Assembly: GCF_004208415.1 (NCBI RefSeq)
Contig: NZ_CP035758.1
Location: forward strand, 1,612,001-1,676,000
Direction: 5' to 3'
Length of the DNA stretch: 64,000 bases
Source of the DNA: Ktedonosporobacter rubrisoli
Lineage (GTDB): Bacteria; Chloroflexota; Ktedonobacteria; Ktedonobacterales; Ktedonobacteraceae
Each line of letters starts with the position of its first letter. Position 1 is the first letter of the stretch. Both the position numbers and the translations under genes were made by a program. The notes under the pieces are model-generated. The model did not search any database, had not been told where the DNA came from, and saw nothing but the letters and a program-made list of their open reading frames with translations. Below are positions 51,696-59,219 of this stretch, one piece after another.

Positions 51696-51730
51696 CATAG
51701 CTTTCACTTAGCTTACTTCGTGCAAACTTT

Positions 51731-51775
51731 CATCTAGCGGCATGGGTTAGATATTTCTGCCCATGCCGCTAGATG
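51731..51775. terminator. Perfect 16-bp hairpin between convergent genes
   Basis: CATCTAGCGGCATGGG (51731-51746) pairs without mismatch with 51760-51775, loop of 13 AT-rich bases. It lies between the CPBP and Rrf2 gene ends. No T-tract follows. The CATCTAGCGG core is nearly repeated at 52474-52525. Confidence 0.6.
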
Positions 51776-51836
51776 GATAGCGGAAAAAAGCGGCATATGC
51801 GGCTAATAGGGGTAGAGCTTTGGCTAGATAACGTCT

Positions 51837-52265
51837 TTATTGTAGGCTAGCAGACTTAGCTTGTTTGCTCATAGATGCAATGGTGTGACGGGCCAATACA
51901 GCCAGAAAGGTGTCCTCAATCTCGTTAGCAAGCGCATTGAACGCAAGCTGGAAATGGCTATGCTCAGCCTCCTGCTCGCTGATCTTCTCAGGTTGGCACA
52001 CTCCTTTGAGCGCCTGATAAACTTCTGCCAATGTAATGCTTTCGGCTGGCCTGGCGAGTCGATATCCGCCATCGCGCCCCTCGCGTACTACCAGGATTTG
52101 TGCGTGAACAAGCGGTACCATCACCCGCCGCAAGAAGGTTGCGTGAGCCTTAAGTTCTTTGGCAACCGTCGCGCTAGTGCAGGCTCCATCGGTCTCGGCA
52201 AGTACTACCAGCGCATGTACCGCAATCCGCAACCAGCCTGGAGGAGTAAAAAGCTGTGTCTCCAT
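51837..52265 (-). CDS. Rrf2 family transcriptional regulator
   Basis: A 142-residue Rrf2 protein. The winged HTH is seen in LRIAVHALVVLAETDGACTS, then LRRVMVPLVHAQILVVREGRDGGYRLARP. The [Fe-S]-binding three-Cys cluster of IscR/NsrR is absent: only C29 and C90 occur, and C90 sits in QALKGVCQPEK, as in the thiol-based CymR/YwnA branch. It may thus sense oxidants or bind a protein partner. Its promoter has a palindrome filling the -35/-10 spacer, suggesting autorepression. Confidence 0.9.
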   Translation of the reverse strand: METQLFTPPGWLRIAVHALVVLAETDGACTSATVAKELKAHATFLRRVMVPLVHAQILVVREGRDGGYRLARPAESITLAEVYQALKGVCQPEKISEQEAEHSHFQLAFNALANEIEDTFLAVLARHTIASMSKQAKSASLQ

Positions 52266-52377
52266 GATACCTGTTCCCTTGAATGTATGCAGCCTATGGA
52301 CGAGAAGTACTTTCCGTACAGGGCGCGGAAAGGGAGCTTTATTTGATCTTCTTGCGAAGACAAGAAACTCCAGCTAA

Positions 52378-52406
52378 ATTGTAACTGAAGTAAGTGCAGT
52401 TTGCAA
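52378..52406 (-). promoter_or_regulatory. Rrf2 promoter with operator in the spacer
   Basis: On minus, TTGCAA (plus 52401-52406), 17 bp, TACAAT (plus 52378-52383). AACTG and CAGTT (plus 52397-52401 and 52383-52387) form an inverted repeat with 9-bp centre that exactly fills the spacer. The 11-mer AAACTGCACTT also occurs at the LLM promoter. Confidence 0.6.
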
Positions 52407-52456
52407 GGGCGATCAGCTTTTACCTCAGGGCTTTCCAGTTCTCAAGAAAAGGGATT

Positions 52457-52525
52457 GTTAAGGGGGCGTCGCGATCTAGCGAATGAGCCCTTAACCGAGG
52501 GCACGGGGCGCGAGCCCCGCTAGAT
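52457..52525. repeat. Cluster of nested inverted repeats
   Basis: Within 69 bp: GTTAAGGG (52457-52464) pairs with CCCTTAAC (52488-52495). ATCTAGCG (52474-52481) pairs with CGCTAGAT (52518-52525). CGGGGC (52504-52509) pairs with GCCCCG (52514-52519). The pairings are mutually exclusive in part, so the RNA or DNA could switch. It lies between the divergent Rrf2 and AraC genes. No known RNA family is recognised. Confidence 0.45.
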
Positions 52526-52715
52526 GGCTGCGCTGCTTCAACGTTTTCCTTCCTGCCCGAGAGTAATGAGACGGGAAAAATGGGAATGGGAAAGCCCTGG
52601 CTTTTACCGGATTAGAAAGAGGTCGCGGGAATAGATAATAATACAACTCTGGCCATGGGTACCAAAATCTGCTATCCTCTTTATAGAGTTTTGAGTATGG
52701 TAAGAGAGGGTTTTA

Positions 52716-53546
52716 TTGGCGATTCATCATCATTATATACCGCAAGGCCCATTAGCAAATTTTGTAAAAGTCTTCTGGTTGTTTGAAGAAGATGCGCTTC
52801 AAGCTGGCAAGGAACGCCGTTTGCCAAATGGCGCGATGGAACTGGTGATCTCTTTGCGCGACGAGAGTATGCGGGTGTATGATCGCCAACAGCCTGAACG
52901 CTTCAAGGTATTCCGGGAAGGCGTACTCAGTGGGGCCCATTCGGAGTTTACCATCCTCGATTCTATCAGCCGGGCTGAGATGATAGGAGTGGGGTTCAAA
53001 GTAGGTGGAGCTTATCCTTTTCTCCCTCTGCCTGCTACAGAGCTGCACAATGCGATTATCCCGCTGGAGGCTCTATGGGGCGCGGCCGCTCGCAATCTGC
53101 GCGAACAGCTGCTCGCCGCCGCTACGCCAGAAGACAAATTTCACATTCTCGAAAGCTTCCTCTTAGCGCGCCTGGCTCGATCCTTCGAGGCCCATCCCGC
53201 TGTTTCCCTGGCCCTCTCAGCGTTCCAGAACGAGTCAGGCGACAGCGCTATCGCCACTGTAACCGAGCGCATAGGGTATAGCCCGCGCCACTTCATTCAG
53301 CTCTTTAGCCATGAGGTTGGCCTGACGCCCAAACAATTTTGCCGTATTCAACGTTTTCAGAAAATTCTTCACCTCCTTGAAGGCAAACAACAAGTGCAGT
53401 GGAGCGATATAGCTTTGCAGTGCGGCTATTTTGACCAGGCCCACTTTATTCACGACTTCCGCGCTTTCTCCGGACTGACCCCGGGAGCTTATCTGGCCTT
53501 GCGTAGCCAGTACCGCAACCATGTGCCGCTCTCCACTACAAGGTAA
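52716..53546 (+). CDS. AraC family transcriptional regulator
   Basis: A 276-residue regulator. The N-terminal DUF6597-like sensor half has YIPQGPLANFVKVFWLFEED and LPNGAMELVISLRDE. The C-terminal AraC HTH pair has VTERIGYSPRHFIQLFSHEV, then GLTPKQFCRIQRFQK and DIALQCGYFDQAHFIHDFRA. The start is TTG at 52716 after GAGAGGG by 5 nt. The VOC protein follows 169 bp downstream on the same strand, a common partner for this subfamily. Confidence 0.9.
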   Translation: MAIHHHYIPQGPLANFVKVFWLFEEDALQAGKERRLPNGAMELVISLRDESMRVYDRQQPERFKVFREGVLSGAHSEFTILDSISRAEMIGVGFKVGGAYPFLPLPATELHNAIIPLEALWGAAARNLREQLLAAATPEDKFHILESFLLARLARSFEAHPAVSLALSAFQNESGDSAIATVTERIGYSPRHFIQLFSHEVGLTPKQFCRIQRFQKILHLLEGKQQVQWSDIALQCGYFDQAHFIHDFRAFSGLTPGAYLALRSQYRNHVPLSTTR

Positions 53547-53715
53547 ATTTTTTACAATACGCCCGGCCATATTCCAGTTTAGAATGTACGCAGAAGCATT
53601 TCGTGGCGGGCTTGCTGTATACAGATGCGTGCCCACACATAACTGAGAAAAGCTGTCACTACTATCGTAGTTCCACTCGTAATATGGCGAAAAGGCTGTA
53701 AAGGAGAATTTCTAA

Positions 53716-54111
53716 ATGAGCGCTAAGAACTCTTATATGCGGTATGGCTATTGCGCAGTTCGACCATATCTCTACGGTCGCCTGGATCTGCCCGACTTCT
53801 TGAAGCAGACATTCGGCGCCGAAGAAATCGAGCGCACGGCAACGGGCAAGCAGGGCTTTCACGTGGAGATGAAGCTTGAGGACTCAATTATGGAGCTAGA
53901 GATAGGTGATGAATGTGCCCATACCACGCAAGGCTCGACGTATGTCTATGTTGAAAGTGTTGATGCTACCTATCAACGAGCTTTGCAGGCGGGGGCAACT
54001 TCATTGGCGGAGCCGCAAGATAAGCCATATGGAGAACGGAATGCAGGTTTCAAAGATGCATCAGGAAATACCTGGTGGATAGGAACTTATATAGGCTCGC
54101 ATAGCAATTAG
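53716..54111 (+). CDS. VOC/glyoxalase superfamily protein (PhnB-like)
   Basis: A 131-residue VOC protein of two paired beta-alpha-beta-beta-beta units. Marks: AVRPYLYGRLDLPDFLKQTF, then HVEMKLEDSIMELEI, VYVESVDATYQRALQAGATS and the end GFKDASGNTWWIGTY. The usual metal Glu/His residues are only partly kept (H49-type in FHVEMKL, E in MELEI), so it may be a binding protein or dioxygenase-like enzyme. AAAGGAGA lies 9 nt before the ATG. It likely belongs with the AraC gene. Confidence 0.85.
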   Translation: MSAKNSYMRYGYCAVRPYLYGRLDLPDFLKQTFGAEEIERTATGKQGFHVEMKLEDSIMELEIGDECAHTTQGSTYVYVESVDATYQRALQAGATSLAEPQDKPYGERNAGFKDASGNTWWIGTYIGSHSN

Positions 54112-54127
54112 AGACGCTCTACGCTCT

Positions 54128-54220
54128 TAGTCGCGTACACAGCTCCGCGACTAGCTGCACAGAGCCAGAGAAGCAGGTGAGCCGTTGAATGCTAACCGTA
54201 ATCACGTTATGCAACGGCTC
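54128..54220. terminator. Two tandem hairpins between convergent genes
   Basis: TAGTCGCG (54128-54135) pairs with CGCGACTA (54146-54153), and GAGCCGTTG (54179-54187) pairs with CAACGGCTC (54212-54220). Both stems are perfect. They separate the VOC gene from the amylase. There are no strong T-tracts. Confidence 0.5.
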
Positions 54221-54255
54221 GCTTGTATTCTCCTCTTGCCAATATCTCTCGTTGC

Positions 54256-56055
54256 TTAGCTTTTACTCCCAATTTGCACTTCCATCGGCTGCAGTTGCAC
54301 GGGCAGAACGCAAATCGGCCCGTCCGTAATGGTCTGACCATCGGCTTCCTGAATCGTTACGCTGCCCTTAGCGTGCAGATTGACATTTTTTGGTGCTGTG
54401 GGACCGCCAACATTGCTGTAGAGAAGTGTATAGCTATCCCCTGGCTGATTCAACGAACCATCGATGATCACTTCTCCCACCCAAAATTGCTCGGGCTGCG
54501 TATTAGCTATTACCAGCACTTCCTGGTCATCAAGGATGCGTGAGTAGGCCAGCACGCCCGGTGCATAGGACGAAATACTAAAATGGGTGCCGTCTCCGGA
54601 GAGAGGACGAAAATAGTAACGGCCGTAACAGAGCGCCGGGTGCGCTTTTCTTACCTGCGCAAGCTGCTGAAGGGCCAGATAGAAAGGGTGTTGTTTATCA
54701 AAGGCATCGGCTTGTTCTGCCGCATGAGGCTTTCCCCAAAGCGCCTCTCGCACAGCTTCAAAGGCGTCTCCATGACCGGATAGTCCCTGCTCTGTACCAT
54801 AATAGACGCAGGGAATGCCTGGTAAAGTAAAGAGGCAGCCAAGCGCGAGCGTCACCTGACAATCGTAGCGGTGAGGCTGTGTGGGATCTTGATAATAAAA
54901 ACGTTCGCGCTGATCGTGGTTATCCAGAAACGTCACGAAAAAACCGCTGGCATCGCCGTGTGTGCTGAGAATGCTCTCTTCAGCTTCTTTGCGCTTTTGA
55001 TAGACCCTGACAAGCTCGCTGGGAGCAAGGGAGCCTTTACACACCCCTGGCAAAATGAAGAAAAGAGGAAAATCGAGGGCTGCGTCAACCCCAATGGGGG
55101 TATCAGCATTGGTGAACCTTGTGTCGCGTCCCACAAACTGCGCGATTTCGTCTTCGTTGTCCCAGACTTCACCAAAGATGAAGAAGTTTTCTTTGTTAAT
55201 TGTGCGGGCAAATTCGCGTATCGCATTGGCGAAGATGCGTGCAGCCTGGGGGCTAATGTACTTTAGCGTATCGATACGCAAGCCGTCCACATCAAATCTG
55301 GCAATGATATCTTTGTAGGCTCGAATTAGCAATTGTAAGGCTGGCAAATCGCCGTTATTCTGCGCAAATGAGCGCAGCGTCTCGAAGTCGCCAGCCAGTG
55401 GACCAGCCTTGCCTTGCTCTTCAAATAAAGTATTGAACTGCAATTCCTGCGGCCAGACAAGTGCGTCGCGCGGGTTGGGATCATTGGATACTTGAGGATT
55501 GGGCCAGAGAGGCACGCCAGCGCTATTTTTCCAGCGCACCACGTATTTCTGTGAGCTCCAGGGAGCAAGATCGCCTAACCCGGCATAAGTAAAGACGTCG
55601 CCTGTATGATGAAGAACAATATCAAAAATAATATAGATCCCGCGTTCGTGCGCGTCGTGAACAAGCGCTTTGAGCTCATCTTCAACTTGCGCAGGATGAT
55701 TGCCAAAACGAGGCTCAGGGGCCAGAAAATCTTGAATACCATAGCCATGATAGGTGGTGTGATCGTACTGGCAATTTTTCAAAGCTGGCGTGAGCCAGAG
55801 CGCGCCAACGCCAAGATCATGCAGATAATCTAACTTCTGGCGTATCCCCTCGAAAACTCCACCCTGAAAACCCATACGTGTGGCATCATTCCACTGGAAA
55901 TTCGGACCATGGTCAGGGTTATTGAAACGATCAATCATAATAAAATAGATCCAGTATTTGCGCCAATCGGTTGGCGAGGGAAACTTGCCTTGCTTGCGCG
56001 CCCGGGCAATCTCTTGCAATATCAGAGGATCGTTAAGTGAGGTAGGAGTAACCAT
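54256..56055 (-). CDS. Alpha-amylase family glycosyl hydrolase (GH13), cytosolic
   Basis: A 599-residue GH13 enzyme. The (beta/alpha)8 barrel carries the four classical regions: D145 in IIFDIVLHH, nucleophile D262 in VDGLRIDTLKY, acid/base E296 in FFIFGEVWD, and D381 in FLDNHDQRERF. A C-terminal beta-sandwich domain spans about 500-595. There is no signal peptide, which fits a maltodextrin- or cyclodextrin-handling enzyme inside the cell rather than a secreted starch enzyme. It stands alone; no sugar transporter lies nearby. Exact substrate not predicted. Confidence 0.92.
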   Translation of the reverse strand: MVTPTSLNDPLILQEIARARKQGKFPSPTDWRKYWIYFIMIDRFNNPDHGPNFQWNDATRMGFQGGVFEGIRQKLDYLHDLGVGALWLTPALKNCQYDHTTYHGYGIQDFLAPEPRFGNHPAQVEDELKALVHDAHERGIYIIFDIVLHHTGDVFTYAGLGDLAPWSSQKYVVRWKNSAGVPLWPNPQVSNDPNPRDALVWPQELQFNTLFEEQGKAGPLAGDFETLRSFAQNNGDLPALQLLIRAYKDIIARFDVDGLRIDTLKYISPQAARIFANAIREFARTINKENFFIFGEVWDNEDEIAQFVGRDTRFTNADTPIGVDAALDFPLFFILPGVCKGSLAPSELVRVYQKRKEAEESILSTHGDASGFFVTFLDNHDQRERFYYQDPTQPHRYDCQVTLALGCLFTLPGIPCVYYGTEQGLSGHGDAFEAVREALWGKPHAAEQADAFDKQHPFYLALQQLAQVRKAHPALCYGRYYFRPLSGDGTHFSISSYAPGVLAYSRILDDQEVLVIANTQPEQFWVGEVIIDGSLNQPGDSYTLLYSNVGGPTAPKNVNLHAKGSVTIQEADGQTITDGPICVLPVQLQPMEVQIGSKS

Positions 56056-56527
56056 ACTCTTCTGCTACCTTTCTCATACTCAAACGTGTGCAAGACACGC
56101 ATGAGCGGTCAGTTGTTCCTGGTACGATAGTGAGCTATCTACCAGCCTCAAGTTGTCTCAGTTATAGAGATAATCCCCGACGCATGCTAAAGCTCATAGC
56201 GATTTTACCATGCGTAAATGTGATCCTAGCTTCTAGTACCATTCTAACTCTGGAATGAGACTTCAGGAATACTAAAAATGGGGAAGTTTGGAGAATTTTT
56301 CGGCTACTGTTGCCCGCCTGCGAACTCTGCTTTTGTGGAAGCAGCTTATTAGGAAGTGCCAGCTTCCCAGCTTTTGTTTAAAAATTATTTAAATCTTTGC
56401 TCTATACTACCTGCGTGCGAGCGGAAGAGCAGGCTGGAAATGGAGAGCCATCGACACTGTTGGGAGTTGATGCGGTTTGTTGGTCGAGCCTACTCAGAAA
56501 GCCAAGAATAAGCTCTATAGAGGTAAA
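56056..56527. other. Gap upstream of ABC operon
   Basis: A 472-bp divergent region with an AT-rich part near 56375-56410 including TATACT (56403-56408) but no good -35 at 17 bp. No gene seen on either strand. Confidence 0.4.
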
Positions 56528-57436
56528 ATGATGAATGTTATTGTGCAAACTGTAAATCTGACTAAAAGGTATAAAAAGCAAAACGCCATAGAAAATGTCA
56601 ATCTGGCTATTGAAGATGGGGCAATTTATGGGCTGTTGGGACCTAATGGCGCTGGCAAATCGACGCTTCTCAAGCATCTAGCTGGACTGTTACGACCGAC
56701 ACAGGGGCAAGTTTTTCTCTTTGGCGAGCCCTGGCAGCGCAAACATCTATGGCAGCTTGGTACCCTGATCGAGATGCCGTCTCTCTATGGGCATCTGACT
56801 GCCTATGAAAACCTTGCGGTGCATGCCCATCTCTTGGGCCTTAAGAAGAGTAGGATCAGTGAGGTGCTGGAGCAGGTGGAGTTGCGCGATGTGGAAAAAA
56901 AGCGGGTCTCGGCCTTCTCTCTGGGCATGAAACAGCGGCTGGGTATTGCCTCAGCTCTCTTAAGCCATCCGCGCCTGTTGATCCTCGATGAGCCAACCAA
57001 CGGGCTCGATCCTGCGGGCATTCGTGAGATGCGCGAGATGATTCAGCAGTTTAGCCGCCAGGGCATAACCGTGGTTGTATCCAGCCATATTCTAGCCGAA
57101 GTGGCCCAGATCGTCACCCATCTTGGCATCATCAGTAAGGGTCATCTGCGTTATCAAGGGACGCTGAAGGAATTTATTGCTCATGGCAGGCAGCGTATAG
57201 AGCTTGAGACGCCGCAGATGCGCCAGGCTGAGCTGTTATTGCGGCCCCATTTCCCACAACTCGTTGTGCAGGACAATAAACTGTTGATCCCGGCTCCCAG
57301 CGAGGCGGCGGCAAGCATCGTGACAGCTTTGACTCAACATAACATTACGCTTACACATATCGATTCGGTTCAAGATGATCTGGAAACACTCTTCTTGCGT
57401 CTTGTGGAAAGCGACAAGGAAAGGGTGGTGGCATAA
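56528..57436 (+). CDS. ABC transporter ATP-binding protein (MutF/BcrA-like)
   Basis: A 302-residue ABC ATPase of the drug/lantibiotic export class. Walker A is GPNGAGKST at 38-46, the signature is SLGMKQRLGIASALL, Walker B is LLILDEPTNGLDPAG, and the H-loop is VVVSSHILAEVAQI. The long C-terminal region is typical of MutF/NukF-type immunity ATPases. ATG 56528 or 56531 follows AGAGG. It starts a three-gene operon with two permeases; its TAA overlaps the next ATG by one base. Confidence 0.9.
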   Translation: MMNVIVQTVNLTKRYKKQNAIENVNLAIEDGAIYGLLGPNGAGKSTLLKHLAGLLRPTQGQVFLFGEPWQRKHLWQLGTLIEMPSLYGHLTAYENLAVHAHLLGLKKSRISEVLEQVELRDVEKKRVSAFSLGMKQRLGIASALLSHPRLLILDEPTNGLDPAGIREMREMIQQFSRQGITVVVSSHILAEVAQIVTHLGIISKGHLRYQGTLKEFIAHGRQRIELETPQMRQAELLLRPHFPQLVVQDNKLLIPAPSEAAASIVTALTQHNITLTHIDSVQDDLETLFLRLVESDKERVVA

Positions 57437-58185
57437 TGCTTGGGGTTGTGCTCTCCGAATGGCTGCGCCTGAAACGCACGTCGGCTTTCTGGTTAGTAGG
57501 CATCTTGCCGCTAAGCCTTGTGCTGCTCTCTTTTGTTTTGCGCTTTCTCTCATCAAATGTTGATACCTGGAATATCTATATCTGGACAACCTTTAACTGG
57601 TGGTCGCTGTTCTGGCTGCCGCTTGGTATTGCGCTCCTGGCTGCCCAGACAACGGTCCTGGAAGCCAGGGCGGGAAGCTGGAAGGCGCTGCGGGCGCGAG
57701 CGATCAAGCCTGCCTGGTTATATGCGGGCAAGCTATGCGTTCTTGTCGTCCATACATTTATTAGTGCGCTGCTACTGCTCTTGTTGTGCCTGCTCGTAGG
57801 TGCGCCTACTCTGCATAGTGCAATTCCCTGGCAGGCATTGCTTGGTGGCTCGCTCTTAACCTGGATAGCTGCGTTGCCTCTGGTGGCCCTGATGCTCTTG
57901 TGTGGAACTCTGGGCGGCTATGCTATGACTGCCCTGATAACGCTGATCTTTTCGATGATTGGGGCGATGGCTGCTGAGCAAAGCTACTGGTTTCTGGTTC
58001 CCTGGGCGTGGCCGTTGCGCGTGGCTATTCCCTTAGTAGGAGTCCATCCAAACGGTATTCCGCTTGAAAAAACTGATCCTCTCTGGCACCTGCCTATCTT
58101 GCCAATTATTGCGCTAGCTTTGCTCTGCTTTGTGCTTTTCGCTGCGCTAGGTATGCTCTGGTTCGAGCGGCGGGAGGTGCGTTAG
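57436..58185 (+). CDS. ABC permease, lantibiotic-immunity MutE/EpiE type
   Basis: A 249-residue integral membrane permease with six helices. The shape is that of the MutE/EpiE group: short N-terminus, VLSEWLRLKRTSAFWLVGIL helix, the QTTVLEARAGSWKALRARAI cytosolic loop, then paired helices and a short tail. The ATG overlaps the stop of the ATPase gene (TAATG), so translation is coupled. Together with its sister permease it would form the membrane part of an exporter that expels cationic peptides or drugs. Confidence 0.85.
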   Translation: MLGVVLSEWLRLKRTSAFWLVGILPLSLVLLSFVLRFLSSNVDTWNIYIWTTFNWWSLFWLPLGIALLAAQTTVLEARAGSWKALRARAIKPAWLYAGKLCVLVVHTFISALLLLLLCLLVGAPTLHSAIPWQALLGGSLLTWIAALPLVALMLLCGTLGGYAMTALITLIFSMIGAMAAEQSYWFLVPWAWPLRVAIPLVGVHPNGIPLEKTDPLWHLPILPIIALALLCFVLFAALGMLWFERREVR

Positions 58186-58186
58186 G

Positions 58187-58921
58187 ATGTTTCTGCATGC
58201 TATTCGTTCCGAGCTAACGAAGCTGCACAATACTGTAGCGGCCTGGCTCACCTTGCTCTTCCCGCTAAGCTGTGCCGTCCTGATCTTTTGCTACCTCTAT
58301 ATCTCGCATCGCCTTGACTGGAATAATATTGCGTCCTTTCTCTTCGGTTTCTGGCTAACTTTATGGCCTGCGGTCGGAGTTGCTGCTCAGGTAGGCCTGG
58401 CTGCCGAGTATGAGTTGCGTAGCGGTGATTGGCGTGGTTTGCTTGTGCGTCCTGTGAAGCCTGCCTACCTGTATGGGGCGAAGCTAGTAGTGCTGGCTGG
58501 CTATCTACTCGTTCATAGCGCCTTGCTAAGTGGCCTGGCGCTCTTAGGCGGTCTGGAGCTGCACGCCTCGGGCGTGATTCCCTGGCAAACGCTCATAGTT
58601 GTTCCCCTGACGACAACTATCTTCAGTCTGCCGGGCCTGGCGCTCTCGCTCTGGTTGGCTTGTGCTAATGGGGTAGGGCCAGCTCTAGGTGTAGGTGGTA
58701 TCGGCCTGCTCATTGGCGCCCTCCTGGGAGGCACTTCGTGGGGAGACGGCATCTGGCCCTGGATTCCCTGGGCCTGGCCACTACGCATGCTAAATCAGAG
58801 CGCTCATCTGATGAGCGTGGCCACTGTGCAGCTCGTGGTGGGATTGCTTCTGGTTTCAGTGCTCTTATTCGGGCTGCTGACGGCGGCTGGTGTGAACTGG
58901 TTTTGTCAACGCGAACACTAA
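58187..58921 (+). CDS. ABC permease, lantibiotic-immunity MutG type
   Basis: A 244-residue six-helix permease related to the previous gene, sharing the pattern AEYELRSGDWRGLLVRPVKP against the sister loop QTTVLEARAGSWKALRARAI. The ATG follows the preceding stop by a single base. It completes the MutFEG-like set. No lantibiotic structural gene, modification enzyme or two-component gene sits beside it, so it is probably a stand-alone resistance system. Confidence 0.85.
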   Translation: MFLHAIRSELTKLHNTVAAWLTLLFPLSCAVLIFCYLYISHRLDWNNIASFLFGFWLTLWPAVGVAAQVGLAAEYELRSGDWRGLLVRPVKPAYLYGAKLVVLAGYLLVHSALLSGLALLGGLELHASGVIPWQTLIVVPLTTTIFSLPGLALSLWLACANGVGPALGVGGIGLLIGALLGGTSWGDGIWPWIPWAWPLRMLNQSAHLMSVATVQLVVGLLLVSVLLFGLLTAAGVNWFCQREH

Positions 58922-58970
58922 GATCTTCTATCCTGCTCTGTGTGGACCCTGGCTGAAGAGGTGAAAGGCT

Positions 58971-59015
58971 GAGATTGCCCGGGGTTCAGATGGGACCCAG
59001 AGCCAGGGCAATCTC
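58971..59015. terminator. Hairpin between convergent ABC operons
   Basis: A perfect 10-bp stem, GAGATTGCCC (58971-58980) with GGGCAATCTC (59006-59015), around 25 nt that contain a smaller GGGT/ACCC pair. There is no T-tract. The rest of 58922-59219 has one minus frame (59034-59186, 50 codons, MRDVRLIAFQMVLRKQYEPW start) without a known family or clear ribosome site. Confidence 0.5.
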
Positions 59016-59219
59016 CTATAAACGCCGCAAAAACTATGTTATGCGCGTAACAACAGATCGAGAGATCCGGCGCATACGCGCGTCCAGGTCCATGTGAAAA
59101 TGGAGGGAAAGGCGCAGATGCGCCGGCCACGGTTCGTATTGCTTACGCAGCACCATCTGAAAGGCGATGAGCCGGACGTCTCTCATGGCGCTCTGTTCAG
59201 AAGCGCGCCGCCAGCTTGC

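Noticed and set aside
51861..52346. 161-codon plus frame over the Rrf2 gene
   Set aside because: Antisense to a complete Rrf2 gene that has its own promoter.
59034..59186. 50-codon minus frame after the large permease
   Set aside because: Codon use looks coding-like, but there is no clear ribosome site or family. Kept only as a remark in the hairpin entry.
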